A stretch of DNA of 64,000 nt from Streptomyces sp. L-9-10 (GCF_004151105.1 NZ_PHRF01000050.1:62001-126000), one strand, 5' to 3'; counted from the first letter of the stretch, positions 27,280 to 36,073 are shown. Numbers and translations are program-made. The notes: generated by a model not told the origin, from the sequence alone.

Positions 27280-28113
27280 TCACCGGGTGCACAACCGGTC
27301 CAGTGCCGACTGGCTCTCGTCGTCCGCGGCACGGAAGATCACCAACCGGTGATCTTGATCCTGAAGCGGCACGAGCACTTCGAAGTGCAGCGCGATCACA
27401 CCGACGTCAGGGCGCCGCATCACCTTGTGTCCGCGGCCGTTGGCCTTGATGTCCCGCTCTGCCCACAGTCGCGCGAACTCCTCGTCATGAGTGATGAATT
27501 CGGCGATGCGGTCGGTCAGCGCCCGATCCTCCGGATGCGCGGCCCACGCGGCGCGCAGGTGAGCGACCCCCTCCCGCACGACGCGTTCCCGGTCGACGTA
27601 GAACTCGCGTGTCTCCGGATGCATCAGGCACAGCCACATCGAATTGCGCTGCGCCGGGGGCAGGGTGTCGAAATCCAGGAGCAGCCTCGTCATTTCGTGG
27701 TTCCAGGCCAGGATGTCGTACCGGTGGTTCATCAGCATGGCCGGCAGCGGTGACAGGTCGGTGACCAGCCGGGCCAGCGGCGGCGCCGCGGTGGTGGCGG
27801 GCCTGTCGGCGCTGCGGGGGCGCTGCTGGGCCAGGTCGAAGAGGTAGGCGCGTTCGACGGGGGACAGGCGCAGCGCCCTGGCCAGCGCCTCCACCACGTC
27901 CGCCGAGGGCCGCAGTCCCCGACCCTGCTCCAGCCGCACGATGTAGTCGACGCTGACCCCGGCCAGTTCGGCGACCTCCTCGCGGCGCAGTCCCGGGGTC
28001 CGCCGGGCCTGCCGACGCGACGGCAGACCGAGATCGCGCGGGTCCAGCCGTTCGCGCCGGATCCGCAGGAACGCGGCCAGTTCCTGTGTGGTGTCCACGG
28101 TGTGGGTCGTCAT
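27280..28113 (-). CDS. XRE-type regulator with MmyB-like ligand domain
   Basis: 277 residues. An N-terminal helix-turn-helix (RREEVAELAGVSVDYIVRLEQGRGLRPSADVVEALARAL, residues ~45-85) is followed by the MmyB-like domain (LPAMLMNHRYDILAWNHEMTRLLLDF, MFL-like HPETREFYVD, VGVIALHFEVLVPLQDQDHRLVIF). It is divergent from an aldo/keto reductase gene with an inverted repeat between them, the standard arrangement in actinomycetes where this regulator controls the adjacent oxidoreductase. Confidence 0.92.
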   Translation of the reverse strand: MTTHTVDTTQELAAFLRIRRERLDPRDLGLPSRRQARRTPGLRREEVAELAGVSVDYIVRLEQGRGLRPSADVVEALARALRLSPVERAYLFDLAQQRPRSADRPATTAAPPLARLVTDLSPLPAMLMNHRYDILAWNHEMTRLLLDFDTLPPAQRNSMWLCLMHPETREFYVDRERVVREGVAHLRAAWAAHPEDRALTDRIAEFITHDEEFARLWAERDIKANGRGHKVMRRPDVGVIALHFEVLVPLQDQDHRLVIFRAADDESQSALDRLCTR

Positions 28114-28143
28114 GGTCGTTCCAACAGCCAGGGTAGGACTGGC

Positions 28144-28155
28144 GTTCCCAGGAAC
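28144..28155. promoter_or_regulatory. Candidate operator between the XRE and aldo/keto reductase genes
   Basis: GTTCC-CA-GGAAC, a perfect 5-bp inverted repeat, lies in the divergent intergenic region. A second GTTCC half-site is at 28118-28122. Confidence 0.45.
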
Positions 28156-28229
28156 CTCTTTCCCTTACCCATGGATCGCGGCGGTCGCAGCCTTGTTCTC
28201 GACAACGGATCACGAGAACAGGAGACATC

Positions 28230-29294
28230 ATGTCCCTCACCCTCGACACCTACCGGCTGCTGGGCCGCTCCGGGCTGCGGGTCTCACCGCTGGCGCTGGG
28301 CGCGGCGACGTTCGGCACCGATTGGGGCTGGGGCGCCGAGCGGGACGAGGCGCGCAAGCTGTTCGACCTCTACGTCGGGCGAGGCGGCAACTTCATCGAC
28401 ACCGCCAACACCTACACCAAGGGCAGCTCCGAGCGCCTGCTGGGCGAATTCACCCGCGGCCGGCGCGAAAGCCTGGTGCTGGCGACGAAATACACGACGC
28501 TGCGCAGCCCCGGCGACCCGAATTCCGGGGGCAGCCACCGCAAGAGCCTGTTCGCTTCGGTGGAAGCGAGTCTGCGACAGCTCGACACGGACTACATCGA
28601 TCTGCTCTACCTGCACGTGTGGGATTTCACGACACCGGTCGAGGAGATCCTGCGCGGCATGGACGATCTGGTCCGGCAGGGGAAGATCTTGTACGTGGCG
28701 ATCTGCAACACCCCGGCCTGGCAGGTGTCGCGCATGCAGACGATCGCCGACCTGCGCGGCTGGTCGCCGCTGGTCGCGCTGCAGATCGAATACAGCCTGA
28801 TCGAGCGCACCGGGGAACGTGACCTGATCCCCATGGCACGCGAGATGGGACTGGGGGTGATCCCGTACTCACCCCTGGCCGGCGGGGTGCTCACCGGCAA
28901 GTACAGCCGCGACGACCTGACCGCGACGGACCTCGCGTCCGACGACAGCAACCGCAAGAGCTTCAACCGCGCCCTGGGCACGGTCACCGAACGCAACCTC
29001 GCCATCGCCGATGTCGTGAAGGAGGCCGCCACGGAGCTGGGCCGCACACCCGCCCAGGTCGGGCTGGCCTGGGCCCTGCGGCGGCCGGGCGTGACGGCAC
29101 CGATCATCGGCGCCCGCACCCCCGCGCAGCTGGAGGACAACCTGGGCGCCCTGGATGTCGACTTCACCGCCGCCCAGCTGGCCCGCCTCGACGAGGCCAG
29201 CGCGACGGGACTCGGCTTCCCGCACGACATGCTCGCCAGTGACCACGTCCGCAAGGTGACCGCGGGGGACCTGAAGATCGAGACCCGCCGCTGA
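28230..29294 (+). CDS. Aldo/keto reductase
   Basis: 354-residue TIM-barrel NADP-dependent oxidoreductase. Catalytic tetrad regions are visible: IDTANTY (Asp, Tyr), LATKYTT (Lys) and YLHVWD (His). The nucleotide-binding C-terminal segment is IIGARTPAQLEDNLGAL. AGGAGA precedes the ATG at 28230. It is probably regulated by the divergent XRE protein. The natural substrate is unknown. Confidence 0.94.
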   Translation: MSLTLDTYRLLGRSGLRVSPLALGAATFGTDWGWGAERDEARKLFDLYVGRGGNFIDTANTYTKGSSERLLGEFTRGRRESLVLATKYTTLRSPGDPNSGGSHRKSLFASVEASLRQLDTDYIDLLYLHVWDFTTPVEEILRGMDDLVRQGKILYVAICNTPAWQVSRMQTIADLRGWSPLVALQIEYSLIERTGERDLIPMAREMGLGVIPYSPLAGGVLTGKYSRDDLTATDLASDDSNRKSFNRALGTVTERNLAIADVVKEAATELGRTPAQVGLAWALRRPGVTAPIIGARTPAQLEDNLGALDVDFTAAQLARLDEASATGLGFPHDMLASDHVRKVTAGDLKIETRR

Positions 29295-29307
29295 TACCGC
29301 ACGGGCC

Positions 29308-29335
29308 CCGAGGGCGGCACAACCGCCGCCCTCGG
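29308..29335 (+). terminator. Terminator after the aldo/keto reductase
   Basis: CCGAGGGCGGC (29308-29318) pairs perfectly with GCCGCCCTCGG (29325-29335) around a 6-nt loop, 13 nt after the stop. Confidence 0.8.
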
Positions 29336-29354
29336 GTCGGACGGGGCGCTGTGG

Positions 29355-29369
29355 TGAAGACAGGCCCTA
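29355..29369. repeat. Solo end of the MITE-like element
   Basis: TGAAGACAGGCCCTA matches the right terminal repeat of the 177-bp elements (TGAAGACAGGACCTA) at all but one position. The element body is absent. Its CTA forms the TAG stop of the minus-strand gene that ends at 29367. Confidence 0.6.
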
Positions 29370-31763
29370 ACGGGCTCGTCCGAGGCCGCCGAAGCGGCGG
29401 CTCAGCCGGCTGAGGGCCCCCGGGCGGTTCCAGGCCCTGAACTCCTCCGCCCGGTGAAGCCCCGCCCGCTCCAGGCTCCGCTCGACGGAGGCGGTGTCCT
29501 CGTCGGAGAGCGCGCGCACGGCCGGCCGCAGCACCTTGTCGAGCAGTGAGGTACGTGCCGAGTCCCATGCCCGGTTCGCGCCGGGCAGGGAGCTCCACGC
29601 GATGAAGCAGTCGGCGGTGTAGGCCGGCGCGGTACGGAGCCGGTCGCGCACCCGCTCCTCCTGGGCGGCGGTCGTGTACGCGGTGAGCAGCTGGGGCTCG
29701 CCGCAGTGGATCAGGGCGTACAGCTCACCCTCAGGACGCTCCTCGGAGAGGAGGCGGCGCGTGAGGGTTCCGAACACCCGGGCCAGGACGGCCGGTTCCA
29801 CCGGCTCGGCCTCGGCGCGCAGCGCCAGCACCCGTTCCGTCCACGGCGGTCCGGCCCGGCCCGCGCCGATCTCGCCGGCGAACTCCAGGAGCAGCAGGGC
29901 GCCCCGTACGCGGGGCTCCAGCTCGTCGGGGAAGCAGCGCAGCAGATCGTGGGCGAGCGCGGCGGCGTCCGCGTCCTCGACGCCGGTGGCGGTGGCGGTG
30001 GCGGTGGCGGAGTCCGCGGGGCTGTCGAGCGCGGCCCGGACCAGCGTGCGCCAGGTGCCCGCGGCGCGGTGCGCGTCCGAACCCGTCTCGCTCAGCACCC
30101 GCCGTGCCTCGCCCGGGGCCGGCGCGCCGCCGTCCCACACCAGCTGTACGGCCGTACGCAGCACCAGCGGATCCGTGAACGGCGAGACCCCGCAGGCGCG
30201 CAGCGCGGCATGCAGCGCGGCGAGTCCGTCGCCGCCCCCGCCGGCCGGTGCCCAGGGCGCGCCGGCGCACATCCGCAGATGCGGCAGCGCCTGGACCCCC
30301 GAGAGAACCAGGGCCGTACGGCCGAGCAGCCGGACGGCGGCGGGCGGATCCTCGGCGGCCAGCGCGTCCAGGGCGCTGAGCAGCGCGGTACGCAGTTCGA
30401 AATGCTCCTCCAGGACGGTGAGCAGGTCCGGGGTGTCGGCGGCCTCCGGTTCCGCGAGCAGGGAGCGGGCCAGCCGCTGGGCGAGACCCGGCAGCAGATC
30501 CGTACAGTCCACCCCGAGCACATCGGCGACCCGCAGCAGCTCCACCGGCCGGGCGATCCCGGGGCCGTGGTCCGCGACGCCCGCGCGCAGCTCGGGAGCG
30601 AGCCCGGCGGCCAGGCGCTGCCCGAGATCGTCGGGGAGCGCCGTGAACAGCCGTGTCAGCGCGGCGAATTCGGCCGCCGTACGGTCCTCGGCACCCGCCT
30701 GGAACGCCTCGACGAGCCGGCGCAGCCGGGCGTCGCCCAGGGCCCGTGCGTGCGTCCGCGCCCAGTCGGCCGCCGCCGTACGGCCGTCGGGACCGGGCGC
30801 GAGATCCGCGCAGAGCGCCACGACGGCCAGCGCGCCGGGGGCGAACACCCCGCCCGGCAGCGCCGCCGCCTCCGTGAACAGCTCGGGCGCCCGGCCCAGC
30901 CAGACGCGCGCCGCGACACCGGCCCAGACGTCCGGCGTCGGCGCGTGCTCCGGGGGGACGGGGGCGGTGCAGTCGTGCACCCGGCAGCCGTGGTCGCGCC
31001 CGTCCGGCTCCGGCGCGTCCCCGGGCAGTACGCCGACGATCCGCTGCCGGGCGTCGCGCGGCCGGCGCGTATAGGTGGTGAACGTCAGCAGGTCGGCGCG
31101 ATCGCGCGGCAGTACGGCGCAGGCCAGCGCGATCCACAGGGCCACGTCGGCGCTGTCCCGTTCCACGAGGACGATCCGCGCCGCCCGCCCCGTGTCCTGC
31201 CGCCCGGGGGCCTCGTCGGTCAGCTCGCGCAGACTGGCCAGGAATCCGGGGAGCCAGGGGCCGCGCGAGGCGGCGAATCCGACCAGTGCCTCCCGGCCGA
31301 GAAGGCCCGACGGGGGAAGCGCCTCCAACTGCGCGGGGAACCCGTCCGCCGGTGCGGCGGAGGCCCACCGCGACGAGTTCCAGGCGGAGATGGGCAGCCC
31401 TCCGCCGGGCAGCCCGGCGTCCCCGGGCAGCAGCACGGCGTGGGTGTGGGAGCCGGCCGGGCCGCCGCCGTTCGCGCCCGTACGCACCGCGCGGGCGAGC
31501 AGACGCGTACCGTCGGAGAGCAGGCTGTGGCTGAACGCCTGCGGGAACGCGGCGAGTTCGGCGACGCCGGGGTGCGTGGGGGCATCGCGCGGCGACTCGT
31601 ATCCGAGCAGCGGCTCGGCCTCCTTGAGCAGCGACCCCGGTATGCCCGGGGTGACCGCGGTGAACCGGGAGCCAGGCCCGTCCGGTCCGCCAGGTCGGCC
31701 AGGCCCGCCCGGTCCGTCCGGTCCCTGCGGGGCCGAGGTGTAGTGCAGCTGCGCCAGGCTCAT
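29367..31763 (-). CDS. GTPase-associated protein 1 (GAP1)-like protein
   Basis: 798 residues of mostly helical, Ala/Leu/Arg-rich sequence. The N-terminal SLAQLHYTSAP, the AISAWNSSRWA-like segment (ISAWNSSRWASAAPADGFPAQ), ARIVLVERDSADVALWIALACAVLP and ADLLTFTTYTRRPRDARQRIVGVLP match the GAP1 N-terminal/middle domains, known from NTP-dependent conflict gene clusters in multicellular bacteria. A short collagen-like Gly-Pro run (residues ~12-33) interrupts the first strand. The usual partner GTPase/TRAF-like genes are not adjacent, so it looks orphan here. The ATG at 31763 has AAGGGGG upstream. Confidence 0.72.
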   Translation of the reverse strand: MSLAQLHYTSAPQGPDGPGGPGRPGGPDGPGSRFTAVTPGIPGSLLKEAEPLLGYESPRDAPTHPGVAELAAFPQAFSHSLLSDGTRLLARAVRTGANGGGPAGSHTHAVLLPGDAGLPGGGLPISAWNSSRWASAAPADGFPAQLEALPPSGLLGREALVGFAASRGPWLPGFLASLRELTDEAPGRQDTGRAARIVLVERDSADVALWIALACAVLPRDRADLLTFTTYTRRPRDARQRIVGVLPGDAPEPDGRDHGCRVHDCTAPVPPEHAPTPDVWAGVAARVWLGRAPELFTEAAALPGGVFAPGALAVVALCADLAPGPDGRTAAADWARTHARALGDARLRRLVEAFQAGAEDRTAAEFAALTRLFTALPDDLGQRLAAGLAPELRAGVADHGPGIARPVELLRVADVLGVDCTDLLPGLAQRLARSLLAEPEAADTPDLLTVLEEHFELRTALLSALDALAAEDPPAAVRLLGRTALVLSGVQALPHLRMCAGAPWAPAGGGGDGLAALHAALRACGVSPFTDPLVLRTAVQLVWDGGAPAPGEARRVLSETGSDAHRAAGTWRTLVRAALDSPADSATATATATGVEDADAAALAHDLLRCFPDELEPRVRGALLLLEFAGEIGAGRAGPPWTERVLALRAEAEPVEPAVLARVFGTLTRRLLSEERPEGELYALIHCGEPQLLTAYTTAAQEERVRDRLRTAPAYTADCFIAWSSLPGANRAWDSARTSLLDKVLRPAVRALSDEDTASVERSLERAGLHRAEEFRAWNRPGALSRLSRRFGGLGRAR

Positions 31764-32025
31764 GCGCCGGCCCCCTTCGTTCCTTGCGTGCCCCGGCCGT
31801 CAACCCGGCTCGGGCGGCGTCGAGTTCGGCAGCACGAAGGTACCGTCCGGCGACGGGCGGCGCGCACAGACCCCCGCTCCCGCAGGGGCGGAGTCAGGGA
31901 ATCACACCCGTGTTCGGGGGGTGTGCTGAACCCCCGGTTCGGGGGGCTGCCCTCCTGCGCGGGCGGGCTCGGTACGGCAGAGTGAACGTGCTGAGGAAAG
32001 CGTCCTGGAAGGTGAAGGAATCCCC

Positions 32026-32193
32026 ATGAAAGCCCTGCTCTGGATCGTGCTCATCGTTTGCCTGCTGGCCAACGTGTACTTGAACTTCCTGGTGGACGAC
32101 GGCGGGACGGAGATCGCGCTGAGCGTCGTGGCCGGGCTTGGAGTGGTGGGGTCCGGACTGGGCTTATGGCTGCTGCGCAAGTCCCCGTCCTAG
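32026..32193 (+). CDS. Small two-segment membrane protein
   Basis: 55 residues: KALLWIVLIVCLLANVYLNFL, a short DDGG turn, then SVVAGLGVVGSGLGLWLL and a basic end (RKSPS). Two membrane helices with a hairpin topology are likely. GAAGGA lies ~6 nt before the ATG. The stop TAG (32191-32193) lies in the CTAG boundary of a truncated MITE-like element. The function is unknown. Confidence 0.65.
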   Translation: MKALLWIVLIVCLLANVYLNFLVDDGGTEIALSVVAGLGVVGSGLGLWLLRKSPS

Positions 32194-32238
32194 GTCCTGT
32201 CTTCAAGCCTCCGTGCCGTCCGTCCGGAGGGCGGGCGC
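32192..32238. repeat. Truncated left end of the MITE-like element
   Basis: AGGTCCTGTCTTCAA, then sequence similar to the internal GCCGTCCGTCCGGAGGGCGGGC of the full 177-bp elements. The match ends after about 47 nt, with the rest missing. It abuts, and supplies the stop codon of, the small membrane protein gene. Confidence 0.7.
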
Positions 32239-32284
32239 ACAGGCATGAAGCGCGCTGCTGCCGGACGCCTCGACGATCTCGGCG

Positions 32285-33178
32285 TCACCCCCGCCGCGCC
32301 CCCGCCAGCCGCCCCCGCGCGGCGGCCTGGATCCGGGAGGGCCCGAGGCCCCACTGGAGGGTGCGTCCGACGGCCGTCGCCAGGGGCCGGTCCCAGCCGG
32401 TGCGGACGGGGGCCGGTCGGTGGATGCCGAGTCCGGCGCGGGCCCAGTCGGGGAGGAGTCCGACCGAGGCGTTCGTGAGCAAGCCCACGACCAGCCGCTC
32501 CCGTCGTGTGCGTCCGAACCGGCGGAGGAACCGTACCGAGTCCAACGCGGCCGGGGTGGCGTGGAGTTGGGGGCGGAGGCGGGCCAGGTAGTTCTCTGCT
32601 TCGAGGGACGTGCGCGGTACGTTCCGCGCGCCCAACGCCTCGGCCATGGGGGCGGTTTGGCCGTAGTAGGCGTCGCACTCGGCGGGGGTCAGCCGGAGCG
32701 GCCGGGGTGCGTAGGTCTGGTGGCCGGCGAGGAAGCTGCGCACCTCGGCGGTGTGCACCCAGGTGAGCAGGTCGGGGTCGTCCGCGCGGTACGGCCGGCC
32801 GTCGGGGGCGGTGCCGTGCACCCGGGTGTGGATCCGCCGGACGAGGTCGATCACCTCGCGGGCGGCGGCCGAGGAGCCGAAGGTGGTCGCGGTGATGAAC
32901 CGTACGGTTCCGTTCAGCCGCCCGACCGGATCGGCGCGGAAGTCGGAGTGCTGGTCGACCCCCGCCATGGCCAGCGGATGCAGCGACTGGAGCATGAGCG
33001 CGGCGAACCCGCCGGTGAGCATCCCGGTGGCATGCCCGTGCACCCGCCACACCGGGCTCTCCGGCGCGATCCCGAACAGCCCGGGATCACCGGGCGGCCC
33101 CGCGTACCGCTCCAGCTTGAGATCCCCGCCGTGCGTGGTCGCCGTGAGTTCCGCCGCGATCCGTTCCCGCAGTCCCAC
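32285..33178 (-). CDS. DUF2236 / MpaB-type oxygenase family protein
   Basis: 297 residues. Features of the MpaB/Lcp (DUF2236) family include GGFAALMLQSLHPLAMAGVDQHS, RIHTRVHGTAPDG, LLTWVHTAEVRSFLAGHQ and RNVPRTS. Histidines in HPLAM, RIHTRVHG and WVHTAE are candidate heme/metal ligands. Relatives are heme oxygenases of rubber and mycophenolic acid pathways. The GTG at 33178 has GGAGG 5 nt upstream. It is followed on the same strand by nothing but the element remnant. Confidence 0.82.
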   Translation of the reverse strand: MGLRERIAAELTATTHGGDLKLERYAGPPGDPGLFGIAPESPVWRVHGHATGMLTGGFAALMLQSLHPLAMAGVDQHSDFRADPVGRLNGTVRFITATTFGSSAAAREVIDLVRRIHTRVHGTAPDGRPYRADDPDLLTWVHTAEVRSFLAGHQTYAPRPLRLTPAECDAYYGQTAPMAEALGARNVPRTSLEAENYLARLRPQLHATPAALDSVRFLRRFGRTRRERLVVGLLTNASVGLLPDWARAGLGIHRPAPVRTGWDRPLATAVGRTLQWGLGPSRIQAAARGRLAGARRG

Positions 33179-33204
33179 CAGCACCTCCAGGGTCCATGTG
33201 TCCC

Positions 33205-34149
33205 TCAGCCGAGGGTACCGACCCGCCCGGCGAGCACGGCCACGAGGATGAGCAGCCCGCACAGGGGGTTGGTGCCGAACGCCCGCCCGCAGGCTCCGAC
33301 GTCCGCGGGGTCGGCCCGCCATACCTGCCATCCCAACTGCCCCGCGACCACGCACAGTCCGGGCCAGTACAGCGGTCCGAGCCCGGCCACCACCCCGAAC
33401 CAGGCGAGCAGCACCACACACCCCGCGTACACGCCGCCCACCAGCACCCGGGTATGGCGCCCCAGCAGCACGGCGGCCGACCGCACCCCGGCCCGCACAT
33501 CGGCCTCCCGGTCCTGGCAGGCGTAGATCACGTCCGTCCCCACGGCCCAGCAGATCAGCGCCCCGTACAGCACCGCGCCCCCGAGCCCGAGGCCTCCGGT
33601 GAGCAGGCCGTAGACCAGCGGCACCGTCCAGTTGATGGTGATCCCCAGCCACACATGCGGCCAGTGGGTGACCCGCTTCATATACGGATACACCGCCGCG
33701 AGGGGCGCGCCGGCCGCCGCCCACACCACGGCCTCGACACTCCAGAACCCCATCACCAGCGGAGCGGCGGCACCGACCACGACGGACAGCACCAGTGCCC
33801 GCCCGGCCGACAGCCGCCCGGAGGCGACGGGCCGCCCCGCCGTACGCGGCACCTGTGCGTCGAACCGGGCGTCCAGCACGTCGTTGAGCCCGGAGGCGGC
33901 CCCTCTCGACAGCACCCCGTACACCAGGAGCAGCAGCCCGAGCAGGGCCCCGTCCCGTGGCCCGGCGATCGCTCCCAGGGCGATCCATCCGGGGACCACC
34001 AGCAGCCAGGCCCCCACCGGCCGGTCCAGCCGCAGTAACTCCAGATACGGCCGCACCCCGGCGGGGGCGCGCCCCACCAGCCGGGCGGCACGGCCTTGGT
34101 CCGGGACGTGAGTCGGAACATGGGCCGGGGCTTGTGAGGCGACGGGCAT
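33205..34149 (-). CDS. UbiA-family prenyltransferase
   Basis: 314 residues with about eight membrane segments. First Mg-binding motif NDVLDARFDAQVPRTAGRP, second GTDVIYACQDREAD. This fits UbiA/4-hydroxybenzoate polyprenyltransferase-type enzymes that attach a polyprenyl chain to an aromatic ring in the membrane, as in quinone biosynthesis. The exact acceptor cannot be read. ATG at 34149. It lies 26 nt upstream of the DUF2236 gene on the same strand, so the two may form an operon. Confidence 0.88.
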   Translation of the reverse strand: MPVASQAPAHVPTHVPDQGRAARLVGRAPAGVRPYLELLRLDRPVGAWLLVVPGWIALGAIAGPRDGALLGLLLLVYGVLSRGAASGLNDVLDARFDAQVPRTAGRPVASGRLSAGRALVLSVVVGAAAPLVMGFWSVEAVVWAAAGAPLAAVYPYMKRVTHWPHVWLGITINWTVPLVYGLLTGGLGLGGAVLYGALICWAVGTDVIYACQDREADVRAGVRSAAVLLGRHTRVLVGGVYAGCVVLLAWFGVVAGLGPLYWPGLCVVAGQLGWQVWRADPADVGACGRAFGTNPLCGLLILVAVLAGRVGTLG

Positions 34150-34229
34150 ACCGATTCATGCCCCTTTCCAGGGGATTGTGTGATGATCGGTTCAACCTGG
34201 CCCCGGCTGGGCGGTATCTTCAAATGATC

Positions 34230-34258
34230 TTGACTGGTGGGTCATGGTCGGGTGATAC
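34230..34258 (+). promoter_or_regulatory. Candidate sigma70-type promoter facing right
   Basis: TTGACT at 34230-34235 and TGATAC at 34253-34258 are separated by 17 nt, close to the HrdB consensus. No forward gene starts for about 700 nt; transcription would run antisense to the VOC gene. Confidence 0.4.
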
Positions 34259-34347
34259 GTCGACATCAACTGTCGGATGCCGACGGGGAGTTCGCCCGGC
34301 CGCTGCTGCGCGGGTCCCGGCGTGATCCATACAAGAGGCCCTGGGGC

Positions 34348-34794
34348 TCAGGCGGGCTGGAGCAGGTCCCAGCGGTTGCCGTAGAGGTCCTCGAAGACGG
34401 CGACCGAGCCGTACGGCTCATGGCGCGGCTCCTCCAGGAAGCGGACCCCGGCGGCCCGCATCCGCGCGTGGTCGCGGGTGAAGTCGTCGGTGTGGAGGAA
34501 GAAGCCGACCCGGCCGCCGGTCTGCACGCCGATGCTGGCGCGCTCCGCGTCGTCCTTGGCGCGCGCCAGCAGCAGGCCCACGGAGCTTGCCGTGCCACCC
34601 GATCCGCCCGTGCCACCCGATCCGTCCGAGCTGTCCCGGCCGCCGACGACCGCGCGCGGCCGGACCACGACCCAGCGCGAGCCGTCGCCCCGCTCGGTGT
34701 CCTCGATCAGCTCGAAGCCGAGCACCCGCGTATAGAACGCGAGCGCCTTGTCGTAGTCGTCCACGACAAGGGTGACCAGGGCGATATAAGGCAT
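34348..34794 (-). CDS. VOC-family protein (glyoxalase/bleomycin-resistance fold)
   Basis: 148 residues. The paired beta-alpha-beta-beta-beta layout is seen: IALVTLVVDDYDKALAFYTRVLGFEL in the first half and GFFLHTDDFTRDHARMRAAGVRF in the second, ending AVFEDLYGNRWDLLQP. The second-module E/D residues are plausible metal ligands. A Gly/Ser insertion sits between modules. The ATG at 34794 has no ribosome site but is 7 nt after TATAAC, suggesting a leaderless mRNA. Function unassigned. Confidence 0.88.
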   Translation of the reverse strand: MPYIALVTLVVDDYDKALAFYTRVLGFELIEDTERGDGSRWVVVRPRAVVGGRDSSDGSGGTGGSGGTASSVGLLLARAKDDAERASIGVQTGGRVGFFLHTDDFTRDHARMRAAGVRFLEEPRHEPYGSVAVFEDLYGNRWDLLQPA

Positions 34795-34800
34795 ACGGCG

Positions 34801-34813
34801 TACGTTATACGTA
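34801..34813 (-). promoter_or_regulatory. Promoter with overlapping inverted repeat before the VOC gene
   Basis: TACGT-TAT-ACGTA is a perfect 5-bp inverted repeat. On the minus strand it holds TATAAC 7 nt before the ATG, consistent with a leaderless transcript and possible repressor binding. Confidence 0.4.
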
Positions 34814-34954
34814 TGACCGGTGTCCAGCAAGAGTGGGCGGGCGCAGGGATGGCGGGATGCGGCCCGCCATGTTGTCACCCCCTCCGACTAGCATCAGAGG
34901 TTGGGCGATCACCGGGACGGGCGATCACCGGACGACCGGGCAGGAGGCGATGGT

Positions 34955-35911
34955 GTGGGGTTGTTCCGACGAGGACCGAAGCGCGACAGCCGCGACACGC
35001 CCCGGGACCTCGCGTTCTCCTTCTTCTCGGTCGACGAGGCCGCGCTGTTCCGCAGCCAGGTCCGGGAGGCCTTCGCCGAGCACGGCCTTGAGGTCACGCT
35101 CTACGCGGACCAGGTGACCGACAGCGCCGGCCGCCAGTTCGGTCTGGGCAATCTCGCCGCCGTCTGCCACCACGACGAGCGCGGTCCCCGCGTCTGGGGC
35201 GATCTGGCCCGGCGGCACGCGGGGATGGTGCTGCGCACCATGGACTCCCCGTCCGCGCTGGACACCCTGCCGCCCGAGCAGATCCGGGCCCAGCTCTACC
35301 CCCGGGTGATCAGTGAGGACGGCCTCGATCCGCAGACCTTCGGCTACGCGCGCTCCGTCGCCCCCGGGCTGTACGAAGTGCTCGCCCTCGACCTCCCCGA
35401 GAGCGTCATGATGCTCACCGACGAGGCCCTGGAGCCGCTCGGCCGGCTCCAGCACCTCCGTGACCGGGCCCTGAGCAATCTCCAGGAGCTGCCGATCGAG
35501 GGGCACGAGACCGTCAAGGACTCCGACGGGATGCGCTTCGAGGTGCTCCTCGGCGACTCGTTCTACACAGCCAGCCGGGTGCTGGCCCTGGACACGGTCG
35601 TACCGAAGGTCACCGGCCGGCCGGTCCCGCCGGACGGCGCGCTGGTCGCGATGCCCTTCAGACACCAGCTCGCCTTCCATGTCATCCACGACACCTCCAT
35701 CATCCCGACCCTCAACGCCATGACCGCGTTCGCCGCCTCCGGGTACGAGGACGCCCCGGGGGCGGTCAGCCCGTATGTCTACTGGTGGCGCGCCGGCACG
35801 CTCACGCAGCTGAGTGCCAGGGACGGCGAGGGGCTGCGGATCGTCGTCGGCGACGACTTCCACGAGCTGCTGGAACGGCTGGCCCGCCAGGAGTCGCCGG
35901 ACGACATCTGA
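34955..35911 (+). CDS. Conserved hypothetical protein, 318 residues
   Basis: A soluble, acidic protein. It begins GLFRRGPKRDSRDTPRDLAFSFFSVDEAALFRSQVREAFAEHG and ends with a region rich in SPYVYWWRAGTLTQLSARDGEGLRIVVGDDF. No family was recognised with confidence; no membrane segment or catalytic motif is evident. The start is decided by AGGAGG at 34942-34947, 7 nt from the GTG at 34955. Confidence 0.75.
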   Translation: MGLFRRGPKRDSRDTPRDLAFSFFSVDEAALFRSQVREAFAEHGLEVTLYADQVTDSAGRQFGLGNLAAVCHHDERGPRVWGDLARRHAGMVLRTMDSPSALDTLPPEQIRAQLYPRVISEDGLDPQTFGYARSVAPGLYEVLALDLPESVMMLTDEALEPLGRLQHLRDRALSNLQELPIEGHETVKDSDGMRFEVLLGDSFYTASRVLALDTVVPKVTGRPVPPDGALVAMPFRHQLAFHVIHDTSIIPTLNAMTAFAASGYEDAPGAVSPYVYWWRAGTLTQLSARDGEGLRIVVGDDFHELLERLARQESPDDI

Positions 35912-35940
35912 GGAAGACATCCAGTCGGGGAAGCCGTCCC

Positions 35941-36055
35941 GTCACGGAACACCTCCGGTCACGGAACACCTCCGGCCGTGGACGACCTCCTGGCCGTGAA
36001 TGATCTCCTGCCGTGATGGCCTCCCGGTCCGCGAGAGGCCTCCCGGTCCGCGAGC
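35941..36055. repeat. Degenerate short tandem repeats
   Basis: GTCACGGAACACCTCCG occurs twice in tandem from 35941, followed by related copies such as GCCGTGGACGACCTCCTG and a duplicated GGCCTCCCGGTCCGCGAG. The array fills the gap before the M24 peptidase gene. Confidence 0.65.
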
Positions 36056-36073
36056 GATCGAGAAGGAGCACCT

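Noticed and set aside
29706..31985. A 759-codon plus-strand frame opposite the GAP1-like gene
   Set aside because: Low-complexity Arg/Gly composition with no family match; antisense shadow.
32285..34195. A single 636-codon minus-strand frame across the DUF2236 and UbiA genes
   Set aside because: The upstream part is an Arg/Gly-rich shadow of ubiA in another frame; the DUF2236 protein has its own GTG with a good ribosome site.
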